64,000 nucleotides of DNA from Blattamonas nauphoetae (GCA_033064195.1 JARBJD010000339.1:1-64000); one strand, 5' to 3'; shown: positions 9,488-22,730, numbered from the stretch's first letter. Notes: generated from the letters alone by a model not told the origin. Program-made: numbers and translations.

Positions 9488-9965
9488 AGTTAGAAATCAC
9501 TTTTGTGGAAAATGGCCAAAAGTCTAAAATAGGAGGTCATCGAACATTCTCAAAATTTTCAGAACAAAATAATTCTCAACAAAAGATCCATATTGGTGAA
9601 AACTTCATGTCGGAACTATGTCTGGTTGTGGAGATATGATCAAAACATATTTTCGAGTCCCTATGCTTAACATACAGGGAAATCAGTTTGTGACCAGGAA
9701 TTTTCCAAAATTCCACTCAGGATTTTTCATTTTTCAAAAATTGTCATTTCGAGAGAAAACCATCCCAAACCACCATAAATGAAACGAGAAAGAAGAATCA
9801 TGAACAGGCGTGGAGAAACGTGGTTGTGAAGTTCGGATCTCATAAGCTAAAATGTTTAGGACCCCTTAGTTGTTGGCCAAAAAGTGCCGAAATGGGCACC
9901 TCTGTCCTGAGATCCTAAATTGGAGGTTCGATTTCTACCTCGAACGATTCACGGAGTCGTGATTT
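9488..9965 (+). mobile_element. Single arm of the long-inverted-repeat pogo-like family
   Basis: Diverged copy of the arm found at 61530-62000: shared blocks include AATAGGAGGTCATCGAA, ATCCATATTGGTGAAAAC, TTCATGTCGGAACTATGTC, TGGTTGTGGAGATATGATC and GGAGGTTCGATTTCTACCTC. Only one arm is present and the outer end (ACACGCGCACG) is not seen. It is an old, solo half-element. Confidence 0.7.
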
Positions 9966-10094
9966 TCTTGAAAAATCTCGTGATGCATACATTACCGTTC
10001 CTGACCACCCATTTGCCACGTCTCAACTATGCGCACATTTAAACACCGACACACACCAGCAGGCTGTGGGGCTTTGGGAGAGAAACTTAGACGG

Positions 10095-10680
10095 CACAAT
10101 CAGAGCTCCAGCGAAATAAGATCGATCGGGAATACTCATTCACCGACAGAATCACAACAAAACTGCTGAACTCCACCTGCAACCCACGTTTTGTCAGCTT
10201 GTCCGAATACGCAGACTTCAAGCAACTTTGGCAAACAGCAGGTGTGATTGACGAGATCTATCATCGGAAATCAATGGAATCGATATAATCCTCAACACCT
10301 TAACGTCTGATGTTGGACACCTCAACAGATTGTTCGTCCATTTCAGTTCTTTGTGTTAATCTCTATTTTTGTCGAAAACGGATCAAGAGCAAACACTACT
10401 TCTGGGATTGTGGGATATGGAGGAAGGAAACAATCATTCACGTACATTGTGGAGCTCATCGTTTTCAGCTCTCCTTCAGGGATACCTTCGATTCAAATCG
10501 ACATCTGTCCACAAGAACGGTAGTATACGATTCAATCGCATATATTCACCGGAGGACGAAATCGCACTCAATCCAGAAGGACTTTCAACGATGTCTCACT
10601 TCACACAATCTTCTCCCAAAGAAATTATCGAAACCGATCAAAAACAGGATGAAGAGGAAGAAGTAATAGCTGGATGACGA
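10095..10680 (+). pseudogene. hAT-family transposase remnant
   Basis: Plus-strand coding scraps in more than one frame. The most telling block, at about 10435-10485, reads I-I-H-V-H-C-G-A-H-R-F-Q-L-S-F-R-D, the H-C-x-x-H-x-x-x-L motif that follows the second part of the catalytic core in many hAT/DUF659 transposases. The same motif occurs at 55085-55125 (+) and near 52080 (-). A second frame at 10369-10677 also stays open to an acidic C terminus. A hAT-like end follows at 10829-10866. Too damaged to be functional. Confidence 0.45.
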
Positions 10681-10828
10681 ACCCACTGACCGTCGACGCT
10701 CAACCGGAACATCCTCGCCTACTCGCTTTTCTGTTTTGGTTTTATTTCACTTTTTATCAAGAGATTCCAATGAGATTATTCGCAGGATCGGAGAGAATTC
10801 ACTCACTTTGTAGTATTTTGAAATGACA

Positions 10829-10866
10829 CTGACCGGCACTTTTGGCCGGCCAACCATGCCTAGATC
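10829..10866 (+). mobile_element. Candidate hAT right terminus
   Basis: The segment GACACTGACCGGCACTTTTG then GCCGGCCAACCATGCCTAG, read inward from the right, starts CTAGGCATGGTTGGCCGGCC. It matches the start of the candidate terminus at 6100 in the first six bases and in the CCGGTCAGTG subterminal words. It would close a plus-strand hAT element that includes the remnant at 10095-10680. No 8-bp target duplication could be confirmed. Confidence 0.4.
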
Positions 10867-11087
10867 ACGTACTATGATTTCATGAATCCGATTGGATCAA
10901 TCGGACATGACGGGTGAAATCACTGAAGAATTCAACATTTCAGATTTATGAAAGTATGGGCTCAATCGAAATGGAGGCAAAAGTTCCCTCACGCCAGGAA
11001 ATCACTAATCGAGAAGCGCGAAAGACAAAAACTCGGGACCAAGTTGCATCCCATTCACATCTACAAATAAAGGTTCGATCTGATGAA
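10867..11087. other. Upstream region of copy A
   Basis: 221 bp between the candidate hAT end and the copy A start codon. An open frame from 10914 is in frame with copy A but has no counterpart upstream of B or C, whose 5' flanks are unrelated to this sequence. Copy A has therefore lost or replaced the family promoter region. I see no promoter motif. Confidence 0.4.
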
Positions 11088-14000
11088 ATGTCAATGACTC
11101 TCTCATTCTTTCTTTTGTCAACCATTTGCGGATTCTCAACCCTTCCCTGCCCAGACCTTTCTGATTTCTTCATTCAGACAAGATCAAACACGCATGAACC
11201 AGACGCTAATCACGAATCAATCAAACTGAGTCTGGAAAACTATCAATCCAATACAGTCTTCCTGGAGTCACGACGCATCAAAGTTTTCGGAACAGAAGAC
11301 AAATTGGCACGAATTTTCGAAGGAAACGAAGTTAAAGGAAGTCTTTTCCGACTTGAGAATTCGACGTGTTCATTCTCGTTCTTCTCATTCGAGCCTCTGA
11401 CGAGCCATGTGATTCGGACATCACACCACTCTTCGTGTGAAGTTATTGACAGCAAGATCACCGTTTGTGAGACGACATCGCCGTTTGAATGTTTGGACTC
11501 GAGTCTTTTGTTGTGCACACTGAATTTGTTTTCGACGCCGAATCAAATGTGGCACCGTCGCTCACAACGACGGATACCTTCTCGTCGAAAGTGTCGTTCT
11601 CTCACTGCGAGATTGGGAATGTGGTGGTTGGAAGCGAATCGAGTCTTGTGGCCTCGACGCTTGTCCAATACACACTGATGGACTCGTGCGTGCTTCAGAA
11701 CGTCACGCACATCAACCACTATCGCCGAAGCGAAGGAGTGATCGAACCGTTCAACGTGTCGCTGACGAACTCTCGCTGGATTGACTGCTCGAATGGGTTC
11801 TATGGGAGCATTGTGCGTGATGTGGAAGACCAGACGACCTTCCGAGCCGTGAACAACACGTTCCTCCGTGGGGTCACAAATGGAGAGACCACAGGAGATA
11901 CTTTTACCGGAAGAAAAGAAGCAGTTAACGTAATAACAGACCATTCTTATGTTTCCTGCAATTTTACATCTTGCACAGCATTCAACACAGCAGGTGGAGC
12001 CCTCAGATGCCGAGGCGGTTCGAGTTTGAATGTGACAAAGTGTATCTTTCGCCTCAACAAATGTGAGGCCACCCAACACGATGTTAACCGCGTGCTATCC
12101 GTCGGGGAGCACTCCATTTCAACGGTAATTCCAAAGGAAGCCTCCAAATCACCACGTCCCTCTTCGAACACAATTTAGCAAATATTGGCGGTTCAGTTTC
12201 TTCGCAGTTCGCTGGGGCATTCCTCTTCCAACTATCCAACATTACAAATGGAACTTGTATTATATATTCCAACTCCGTCTTGTCATTCGGTGGAGGATTG
12301 ATGGTGGCATACCTTCCTTCTGGAGCCATCGTCACAAATCTCCGATTCGATGCATGCAACTCAAACGGTTCTGGAGGATCGATCGATTGCTCGAATATGA
12401 CAGGAAGCATCACATTTTCAAACATTTTCATCGCAAACAGTCTCACACGGAGAGGAAATGTTGTTTTCTCCGACGTACAAAATCCAAGCTCTGTGATCAA
12501 GTTTTTCAGCTGTACCTTCTTCAACAACACCTCAACAGAAAGGAATGCTAACAATGAACCGTTTCCAAACGATATTCGTTTTGATAACAATGAACCATGG
12601 CTCACATTACTGAAATACAAATCGACGTTCGTGAACTGCTTCAGCACTTCCAAAGCCCCCAAAGTCATCTTATCGCAAACTCCACACGCCCTCACATTTG
12701 AGTATTACGATTCGAACAATAAAACCGAACTTGACATCCATCTTCCGAAGCCTGCCATTATCGTCCATTCAACAGAAGGAAACGATGTCGATGGATGTGG
12801 GACGGATTACAGCAACCCATGTAGCACCATTGCATTCGCAGGAATAAATCGCGTTGCCCAAACAAGTGGAGAGGTGCTGATTGAGGCCGGACACTACGAA
12901 GAAACAACTGCCTTTGATCTGACCACAAAATCGGCCAAATTCACGTCATTCGGGGATATCAGCCCGGTTGTCAGCTATTCGGGAGAATCAACGCCATTCA
13001 TCACAAAAGGGACAGGGACGGTCCAATTTGTGTATCTTTCGTTTATTCCATCGCAGTCGTCGCATCTCGTTCTCCAAAACGGAAATGGAGGACTGGAGTT
13101 TGCAGACTGCTCGTTCGTCGCTTCGGATGATGCGAATGTGGAGATGCAGACGTCTGCAGTGAAGGCGACGGAAGGAAAGGTGTCCCTGAATGGAGTCTCG
13201 TTTGTTGGACTTCGATTGGGAGGAGGAAGCTGCTTGGAATGTGTTGGAACCACAACCGAAGTGACAATCTCGCAAAGCGAATTTGTTTCAATTAAAGGAA
13301 CAACCCGAGCAATAATTATTTTCAGCCGAACAAGCGCAGGATCAGGTTCAGTGACGATGGATGGGACTCGAATGGTTGTTGAGAAAGGACAGAAAGTTGG
13401 AGGGATCAAAGTCTCGAATGTGAAGACAGTGTCGATGACAGGAATGCAGTTGGCGAATGTGGAGTCAGATCAGCAAAACGCAGCGATTGACATTGCGAGC
13501 TGCACAGATTTGACACTTTCGTCGCTTCTGTTTGAACGATGCATCGGAAAGAGTGCGTCAGACATCTTCGTCACCAACTCGGCCTCGGTCTCTCTACCCT
13601 CATCTCTGGAGGAGTCGTTCAGTGCTTCTCGCTCACCATCATCGTCGATCAATGGAGTTGCCTCAGACACTTTGCTGACTCGCAAATCACTGGCGGTGGA
13701 TGGAACATCTGGATCGGATGAAGAATTCTGCTGGACAAGTGTTGGCTGCCCTTCAATCACCTCACTTCTGTCACATGTCGACCACAGTGTAAAATGGAAC
13801 ACGACGCTGAAAGAAGAGACAGTTGGAGATTCGGCGATCTCGATTTCGAACAATCTGCAGCTGACGATGACAGGGACAACGCAAGCTGGCTCGATTCTTT
13901 CCCACACTGGATTGGTCTCCTCTCCACTCCTCTCTGTCGCTTCTGGTTCTCTGTCGATGTCACAACACTCTCGACAAACAAAGCAGGCACAACCCGCACA

Positions 14001-17000
14001 TCGTCGTTCTTTGTGATGACAGGTGGTTCACTCAGTCTCACCTCTGTCACCTTCCCCTCGCTCTCCTTCTCGAACTCTGGAAGCATGTTACAAGTGTCGG
14101 GAACAGGAAGTTTGAGTGTGGCATCTGTGACCATTTCTGGATGCTCGACGGATGGAGTCGGATCAGTTCTTCACTCAACATCGTCTGGAACGATCTCTCT
14201 GAACACAGTCTCACTGAGTGGGAACAAATGTGGATCGGGAAAGAAAGGACGAAGCATTGCAATTGAATCAACAACACCATTCAGTCCGTCGAGTGTTGAG
14301 ATGACAAACGTTCAGATCACAAGTGAAGGCAGCTCTGGAGATCACGAAGTGTTTTTGAAAGGGCCATCACTCCCATTGACAGTGACATCGTCGAACTTTG
14401 GATCGACACTTGGATCGCAGGCAGATCAGTCGCTGGCCAAGGTGAAGCAGTTCTTTGGAGAAGACACGTCGGACGCTTCGATGTCTGGTCCTCTGTCGTA
14501 TCTGCTCTACCGCCACTCGACAGGAATTGTGAGTGTGGATGCTTCGTTCTGGGATCATGGATTCTGTGGACTGTCTACCCTTCCGTGCAAGTCTCTTGAA
14601 ATGGCTCACTCGAAAGTGAATGAAACAGACCAAATTGTGGATTTCGTTTCAGACGTGAAGATGACAGGCACGATTGTCTCGAAATCGTCAGGATCGATCA
14701 TCAAATCGTCGTCTGGAAAGAAGATGACAACCGAAAGCACGTCTCAATTCGTAATTGGAACAGGAAAACTGAGATTGGAGTCGCTGACGTTGGAGCTGCC
14801 TTCAGTTCTGTCTCAGGCTCTGTTCGTTGTGTCAGGAGGAACATTGGATGTGAAGTCGACAATGACTCTGACGAATCCAACAACATCATCGCACACAAGT
14901 TCACTTGTGTCAGTGAATGGAGGGACAGTTGCTCTTGATGGAACAAAACTAACAACAGCACAGAAATTTACGCTCGTTTCATCGGCTCTGATGACTCAAT
15001 CGAAAGGATCTCTCACGATCTCGAACATGAAGATTGAGAATGTGAGCCGAACAACTGGTGATGGAAGTGTGATCTCAGCGACACTCTCCGCAAACACAGA
15101 CAAACTTTCGATTGTCTCGACGACATTCGCATCGTGTTCGTGTTCAGCTGAGAATGGAGGAGCTCTTGCAGTGACTTTATCAACTTCAGCACTCTTCTCG
15201 ATCGCTGGCACATCGTCATTCACATCCTGCACAGCGAGTGGGAAAGGATCGAAATTGTATCTCTCTCGACCAAGCCTGATCTCGTTCCTCACACCAAGTG
15301 ACGGAACTGGCCCTCTGAATGTTGTGAAGCCAACACTCTCCACAAAGGCGGCTGCTGATTCCATTCTGAACGAGTTTTATGGATTTGAATCGTCGAGCTC
15401 TGAAGGATCGCTTCTTTTGTACTGGTATCCCTTCAGCTCAGACGACACGACGATGCATGTTCACTCATCTGGACACGCTCACTCGCTTTGTGGGAAAGAA
15501 GCTCTTCCCTGCCAAACACTCCCCGACTCTCTGAGCAAGATTCAATCCGCCACCACATTGATGATCGACACGAACATCGAACTCTCTTCGAAGCTGACGT
15601 CTCTGACAAGTGAATGGACGCTCAGTTCAAGTGGGTCGTTCAAGGTGACTGTGACGTCAGAGGGACAAATCGAAGTGAAAGATGACCAATCCAATCTGAC
15701 TGTGTCGTCACTCTCGCTGGACGTCGGAACGCTCTCATCAGAGAGAACCACTGAACTCGTGTCTGTCTCAGCTGGATTGCTCGTTTTGTCGTCGTGCACT
15801 GTCTTCTCCTCAACATCCAACCTGCTTGTTTCCTTTGTTGCTCTCTCAGGGGGAGATATTTCGATGACTTCGACCACATTGAACATCCCCACAATTCGAT
15901 CGAAACCAGTTGTCTCTGTGACTGGAGGCAAATTGGAAGTGGATTCGTCGACTTCGTTCGTGAACTTGGACACAGTCACTCATGAAGCTTCACTTGTGTC
16001 GATTGGAGGAGGAGAAGTCGTTCTGGATGGAGCATCATTGACTACTTCACAAACAATGACCTTTACATCATCAGCTCTGTTTGTTCAGACGAAAGGATCT
16101 CTGACGATCTCGAACATGAATATTGAGAATGTGAGCAGAACAACTGGAGATGGAAGCGTGATCTCCGCAACACTCTCCGCAAACACTGACAAACTATCGA
16201 TTGTCTCAACGACATTCGCATCGTGTTCGTGTTCAGCTGGGAATGGAGGAGCTCTTGCAGTGACTTTATCAACTTCAGCACTCTTCTCGATCGCTGGCAC
16301 ATCGTCATTCACATCCTGCACAGCAAGTGGGAAAGGATCGAAATTGTATCTCTCTCATCCAAGCCTTGTCTCGTTCGTGTCGGCAGGAAATCTGGACTCG
16401 ATCAAACCAACACTCTCCACAAAGGCGGCTGCCGATGGGATTCTGAACGAGTTTTATGGATTTGAATCGTCGAGCTCTGAAGGGTCACTTCTTTTGTACT
16501 GGTATCCCTTCAGCTCAGACGACACGACGATGCATGTTCACTCATCTGGGCACGCTCACTCGCTTTGTGGGAAAGAAGCGCTTCCTTGCCAAACACTCCC
16601 CGACTCTCTGAGCAAGATTCAATCGGCATCAACATTGATGATCGACACGAACATCGAACTCTCTTCGAAGCTGGTATCTCTGCCAAGAGCCTTGACAATC
16701 ACCAAAAGTGGATCATCTGTTCTCACTTTTATTACTTCTGGACAACTTGAAATCAGCACTTCTGGATCAGTACTGACACTTTCTTCTCTTTCACTGGAAG
16801 TTGGAACACTGACCGTTGACCGAACTTCTGAACTGATCACAGTCTCAGCCGGTTCTCTCGCTATCTCCTCCTGCACTGTCACCAACCTCGACCAGAACAA
16901 TGATGTGCCTTTCCTTTCTGTGAATGGAGGATCTGCCTCACTCGGCGTCTCCAACACATTTGTCAACCCATCCGTCACATCTCCTCTCTTCGCCGTCTCA

Positions 17001-20000
17001 GCAGGATCTCTCTCAATCACGTCACCGCTGTCTGTTACACATCTCAACGATGTTCGATCAGCGGCTCTGTTCGATCTGTCTGGCGGGACGACCACACTGT
17101 CAAGCTCGCTGAAATCACTCTTCTCGTCGGGAACAGTGTTTTCAATGAAAACAGGATCAATTTTGAATCTGAACACAGTGAGTGACGACTTCAACATGGC
17201 GAAAGTGTCTCAACTGGCAGAGTTGGATGGAGGGCAACTTGTTGTGACTGGATCGTTCTCGAAAGGGATGTTGAGCTCGTCGTTCATCTCTGGACATGGA
17301 ACTTTGGAGATTGGAACATCGTTCACATCATTCTCTCCTCAACCAACATCGAACGCGGAATGCCGACTTCTGACGCTGACGATCCTGAAGGGAGAGACAG
17401 TGCAAATTGGATCATCGACCAACAAAGTGACGTTCGATTCGTGCTCCTCTTCAGAGGATGGAGGAGTGCTTCACGCGACTCTTCAAGAAACAGGAGCACT
17501 CTCGCTGACAAACACGACATTCGCTGGCTGCTCTTCAAACGGGAACGGAGGAGCCATCTTCGTCGATTTGGTTGGCTCGACTCTTCCTCCGTCCATCTCA
17601 CTCACGTCGGTGTCTTTTGGAGATGTCACTGCTGGAACAGGGTGCTCAGCCCAGAATGGACAAGCTGTGTATTGTGTGGTTGCATCTGGAAAGGAGGCAA
17701 GTTCTCTCAAAGCAATTCGAGACTCTCTCCTTCCTCCATCGCCAAGCACACTTCCTGCCTTCTTTTCAACTGAACGCACTCTGGTTGAGTTTGGAGATGA
17801 GTCAATTGTGGGATCAATCCTCTATCCCTTCCATCCAATAACAACCCAACTAAGCCTGCGTGCTGATATTGGATTCGACCATCCTCTGTGCGGGAACACC
17901 TTCCTTCCCTGCCAGTCTCTGAAACAGGGATTCTCCAACATTCCTGTCCTGTCCGACACTCATTCTCTGATGCTCGACACGCCTCTCACTCTGAACGAGA
18001 AACTGTCAACGGAAGACAAGACTGTGAACATCGCTGGTTCTGACTCAAACAACCTGAAATTGGGCACAGCCGCTGAACTCGATGTGAAAGCTGGTGAGCT
18101 CATTCTGTCCAGCCTTACTGTTGTCCTTCCAAAGCCTCTGACCAAGTCAGTCTTTGTTGTGTCGTCAACAGGGAAGCTCCACTTGACATCGACCTCAGTC
18201 ATCGAACACTCTGGATCATCATCCTCCCCAACAGTGCTTCCATCTCCTCTCTTCTCTGTGACAGGAGGATCACTGACGATTGAGGGAACAGAAGCCTCTC
18301 CACAGACATTCGAATTCTTCGATGGATCAAGTGTGATCAAAGCACTCTCAACCAACCAGCCGTCTCTAACACTCTCACACTGCCACTTTCTGAGCTGCGT
18401 CTCCCCCGACAATGGAGTGATCTCTCTTGAGAGTGAGAATGGTGGACAACTGTCGATGAATGGTTGTTACTTTGTGAATAACTCCGGCTCGAAATCGAAT
18501 GATCTCTTCGCTTCAGCAGGATGGATTGGGGCATTGACGAACCAGACGATTCTGTCGTCGTATTCTGAAAGCAACATGGACCACACAGTGATTGGAGACA
18601 AGTCGATGAACGACCTGATTCCTTATTCAGTTCTGAAGATTCATCCCACACTTGGAGAAAATGAATGTTCATCGCCATCTGTCCCTTGCCCTTCGATTGT
18701 TCGCAGCTTGGAGTTGTGCATTCAGACAGAAATGGACAACAAAACACCAGCTCTGCGAAAGATCGAAATGCAAACAGACGTGAAAGAGTCAACCACACTC
18801 GTTGTTGGAATGAAAAGAATTGAACTGTCTGCATCGTCGAAGGAGATCGAGTTGACTTGGGATTCGTCAGATTCGATGATGACAATCACAACAGGATCTG
18901 CTCTTCTCACCTCGTTCGTCCTCGTCCATCTCCATCCCACCTCTCCCAATCCTCTTCTGTTCATGAATGACGCAGGAACTCTGAAGTTGTCGTCGATTGA
19001 GTTTGATGGACAGAAAAAGACGTTCTCGTCTGAATTGATTGCTGTTGAGGATGGACACCTTCAAATCGCCTCATCGTCGTTCTCTGCAATGCGAATGGAG
19101 TCATCCGCGTTGATCGAGTCAGACGGAGTTGTGGAGATTGAATCCTGCACCTTCTCTGACATCACTCGCTCGACTCTGAACGCGACGGTTGTTCACACAA
19201 CAAGCGAGAAAGGATCAGTCTCAGTGAAACAAACTGAGTTCTTGTCGTGTTTTGGAGGATCGGAAGAACGATGGGTTGAGTTGACAGACAGAAACCCAAC
19301 CGCACTCACTCAAGCGAGTTGGCAGGGGACGTTCAACGTGTCTTCTCCGATTCGAGGAGTGGCAGTGAACTCGGCCTCGAAAGTGGGAGTTGCTGGATAC
19401 AACCCGTTCTCGCTTCTGTACGAATGGTACCCGCGAGAGGGATCGGCGATTGTTGTGTCGAGTGAGAAGAGTCGGGAAGACCATCCTTTGTGTGGAGGGA
19501 AGGTTCTGCCATGCCTGACCGTGAACAAAGGGATGGGATTGACAACACAACACACAGTTGTTGTGAACGAGAAAGGAAGAGTGAATGGGGAAGTTGTGAT
19601 TGAGAACCGCGCAGTGAGCATTTCTGGAGAGAATGGGAAGGATGTGTTGGCGTTTGTTGAGAATGGTCAGCTGGTGAGTGTGTCAGGATCAGAAGCAAAG
19701 ACAACCCTGACCGATCTTGTGTTTGATGTCTCTCTTTCTCTGTTGGTGTCGCCTGTTGGAGTGTTTGAGCTTGGAGGAGGAACACTTTCGGTCTCTCAGT
19801 GCTCGCTGATCTCGTCGTCTTCGATCAAAATGGGATTGTTTGTGATGAATGAAAACACACTGAAAGTGAACGATCTGAAACTGGACTCGCTGAACTTCTC
19901 CGCCTCGCCATTCGTTCTGACAGGAGCCAAATCAGTCTCTCTCCAAAACTTGAAAATGAATCTCTGCACAGTTGGAGAGCTCATCAGCAGCACAGACGTC

Positions 20001-21884
20001 GAAGACCTCTCCATCGAATACTCGTCGTTTGTTGGAGTCACACAGCCTCTCTCAACAAACACAGAAGGTCTCTGCGAATGGAACGCTGGTCTTCTCCGAC
20101 TTGTGAACACCACATGCGATCTCCTCTCAGCCACTTTTATCGATCTCGACGACGGCGCTCTGTTTGTTGAGAATTCGACTCTGACGATTGAATCAAGCAC
20201 ATTCCACGACAACACGCCAAACGATCCAACATTCACTTCAGTCCACAGAAACATCAGATGTGTCGGCCAAAGCAAGCTGACAGTTGGAAGCCTTCATGGG
20301 GGAGATGGTACAGAGTCGGAATCGATGTGGATCTCAGCTGACAAGGATTGCGAAGTATGGGTGAACAAGACTCGGACATTCGCACCGTTCTTCGTTCCGA
20401 AGCTGAACAAGAATGAATCGAGCTGTTCACTGGAGAAGAAGGACAAGTCGTTCTCGTTCTCACTGAGTGGATTGCTGTTTGTCCCTTGTGGTCTCAAACT
20501 GAACCTGTTTGAAGTGAGGGCCGGTGAGAACCCACAACAACAATCCATCGACCTGACAACCATCTCCACAACGAAATGGACCGAATCAAAATTGGAGTTT
20601 GTCCTCCCTCTCTCATCGATCACCCTCGATTCGACATTTGAGTGGCATGCAAGACTGGAATATGGAGAGGGTGAAGTGACATCAGAATGGATTGTTGTGA
20701 AGTTGAGTGCATCAGACGAACGAAAGGCTTATGCAAAGAACACGATGAAATGGCTGGGTCCTTTGATTGGGGGCCTCGCTGCCCTTTTCCTCTTCCTTCT
20801 CATTCTCATCATTCTTCTCCGTCGCCGCCAAAAGAAGAAAGCAAAACAAAACGCTCAAGAAATGAAAGCCCGCGACGAAATCGACGCTGTTGAGGACAAG
20901 TTGATGGTTGTGGATGAGTTCCATGGAAGTGGAGGAACAACAGGAATTGTTGCAGCAGGAAATCAAGACAGAACATTCCTTGTTGAGACAAATGTCTCTG
21001 GATACACGATTCATCCAGGAGGAGAAAGAGATCATCTTCAAGCACATAAAACAGACACTGTTGAAGTGTTGAGGGTTGATGAGGGCGTGGAGGTTCTCTA
21101 TCTTGAGAAGAAGAACACGCTGTACTCGATGCTACATGGACCGGATAAAGTCTCACTCGACAGGACTGACTTTCAAAAGAAGATCGCCATTGGATTGGCA
21201 CGTCTGGCGAAGTTGCAACCGAATCGCCCGATCTTCACTCGACTGAACCCACACTGGATCTTGTTCAACGAGAAAGGAGAGCCACACTTCAAACTGAACG
21301 ACGCTGCGACAGTTCCAAGCATGCCTTCTCGTCAAAACCTGTCGCAGCGTGGGATGGGTGTTGGAGGAGGAGATGCGGTGGAAATGACGACACCCGACGA
21401 CGAAAAGACACCGCCTGCACTGATCGCAAAATCAGGTCATTCTCTGATCTCGACGATCCCACACCTTGCTGATCCGGCAGATGGGACGCCAGTGAGCTCT
21501 TTTTTTGCAGAGAGCCCCGCAGTTCGGGCAGCGGGGCGACAGGAGACGATGAGATGGCAGGCGCCGGAAGTGGCGAGCAATGCGCGGAATGTGGATGCAC
21601 AGCAGTGTGCAGTGTTCAGTCTGGGGATTCTGCTTTGGGAGATTGAGACTGGGCTTGTTCCGTTTGGAGAGCTTGATGCGTCGAACGCATCTCGTCAACT
21701 GTGCTCTGGCCTTCTTCCGAAGATGGATGGAGTGAGAGACGACGACCTGAGATCACTGATCGAAGAGTGTCTTCATCTGAACCCGTCTGAACGACCATCG
21801 CTGGACACAGTGGCGACATTCTTCGAACCGAAAGGACAAACTGGAACGAAGCTGTTTGGAGACAAAGTTCAAGTGATCCAATGA
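11088..21884 (+). CDS. Copy A: beta-helix surface receptor with pseudokinase, frame-broken
   Basis: The only copy with the full layout. Start taken at 11088 because it aligns with the ATG of B and C: M-S-M-T-L-S-F-F-L-L-S-T, a signal peptide. Then ~3,200 codons of Ser/Thr-rich, short-strand repeats typical of right-handed parallel beta-helices, punctuated by D-x-x-C-G-x4-P-C-x-[ST]-[ILV] motifs near 12800, 14560, 15485, 16560, 17890, 18670 and 19490. One membrane span lies at about 20754-20820, followed by R-R-R-Q-K-K-K. The cytoplasmic part (20900-21860) is kinase-like: the catalytic-loop place reads L-N-P-H-W-I-L-F-N (no HRD), the DFG place K-L-N-D; C-lobe landmarks remain (A-P-E-V, F-S-L-G-I-L-L-W-E-I, P-S-E-R-P). 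So a pseudokinase is inferred. Three net deletions against B/C (1 nt near 11505, 1 nt near 12104, 4 nt near 13970) break the frame; the first two lie in homopolymers and could be sequencing errors. Likely role: cell-surface adhesion or sensing. Confidence 0.75.
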
Positions 21885-22201
21885 CTCAACTGAGCAAATG
21901 AACCATCACTTCACAACGCTCATGATTTCACTCACTTCGAGTCTTCATTTCAACCACTCCACACAATTGGAAACCATGTCACTCGTCTCAGACTGTTCTG
22001 TGAGCTCGACCACGTCACATTTCTTGATTATCACGTCGCGATCCTCTTTGCAGAGTTCGGATCTGCATCGGAGCAACAGAACAGAGTGGGCATCCACTCA
22101 GACATCTGAGACAGATCGTCTTGCACACATCGACCAGTGTTGTTTGGGAAGACATCTGTGAAGTCGTTTGAGATCTCACTTCACACGAGATGACTCATCT
22201 G
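21885..22201. repeat. Duplicated 3' flank of copy A, part 1
   Basis: Non-coding sequence right after the copy A stop, repeated after the B tail (36591-) and the C tail (49705-). Shared blocks include ATGACTCAACTGAG, AACCATCACTTCACAACGCT and CGATCCTCTTTGCAGAG. It is interrupted at 22202 by a hAT MITE that is missing from the other two copies. Confidence 0.8.
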
Positions 22202-22722
22202 CAGGCTTCTGATTTGATCCCAGTGATCCCAGTCGGATCTGATCCCACCAAATACCTACAATACCATTTCGTTTCTTTCATTTCAAAAAAGTCTTCTTAT
22301 ATATGATATTTGAATGGAAAAAAAAGTAAAAAGGAAAATGGTCACTTCATAGATCATGAAAATGCAAACTTTGGGTGCTGCTGTTTCAGTTTGTTCTACA
22401 ACAATAATTATAAAAACAAGTCGATAATGCGTTATTATGTCTTCTTTGATGGTTTTTTCTCACTGACTAAAGTCAATGAAGGGAATACATCGAAAAAAGA
22501 AGTGTTGGTGATTGTGATCGTGCGTGTTTTTGGGAAATAAGAGCTGTCTGAAATATTGAAGAGCATTATGTGAAAACAAGAAGTGAATTGAACATGATTA
22601 ATGAAGTGATAATGAGAAAATCTCAAAGGAAAAGAGTTGAAATTTGATCTCAGTCCAAATTTAGGCACTGACATCAATTGATCCCAGTTTTACCTATTTT
22701 GATGGGACTACTCAGATGCCTG
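22202..22722. mobile_element. Non-autonomous hAT element (521 bp) with 8-bp target duplication
   Basis: Ends are CAGGCTTCTGATTTGATCCC on the left and, read inward from the right, CAGGCATCTGAGTAGTCCC. Both are followed by subterminal GATCCCA words. It is flanked by the direct 8-bp repeat CTCATCTG (22194-22201 and 22723-22730), the length made by hAT transposases. The homologous spot after copy C reads straight through as ACTCATCTGCGA, an exact empty site, and the one after B differs by a single base. No transposase is encoded; the inside is A/T-rich with only chance frames. Confidence 0.9.
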
Positions 22723-22730
22723 CTCATCTG

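Noticed and set aside
11543-20275. Numerous minus-strand frames of 100-180 codons opposite A, B and C
   Set aside because: They repeat at equal places in every module and have Arg/Ser/Glu-rich, low-information products. They are mirror frames of the Ser/Thr-rich coding strand.
21490-21520. T-run followed by CAG in the pseudokinase as a 3' splice site
   Set aside because: The frame in A reads straight through (S-S-F-F-A-E-S-P-A-V) and no matching donor was found.
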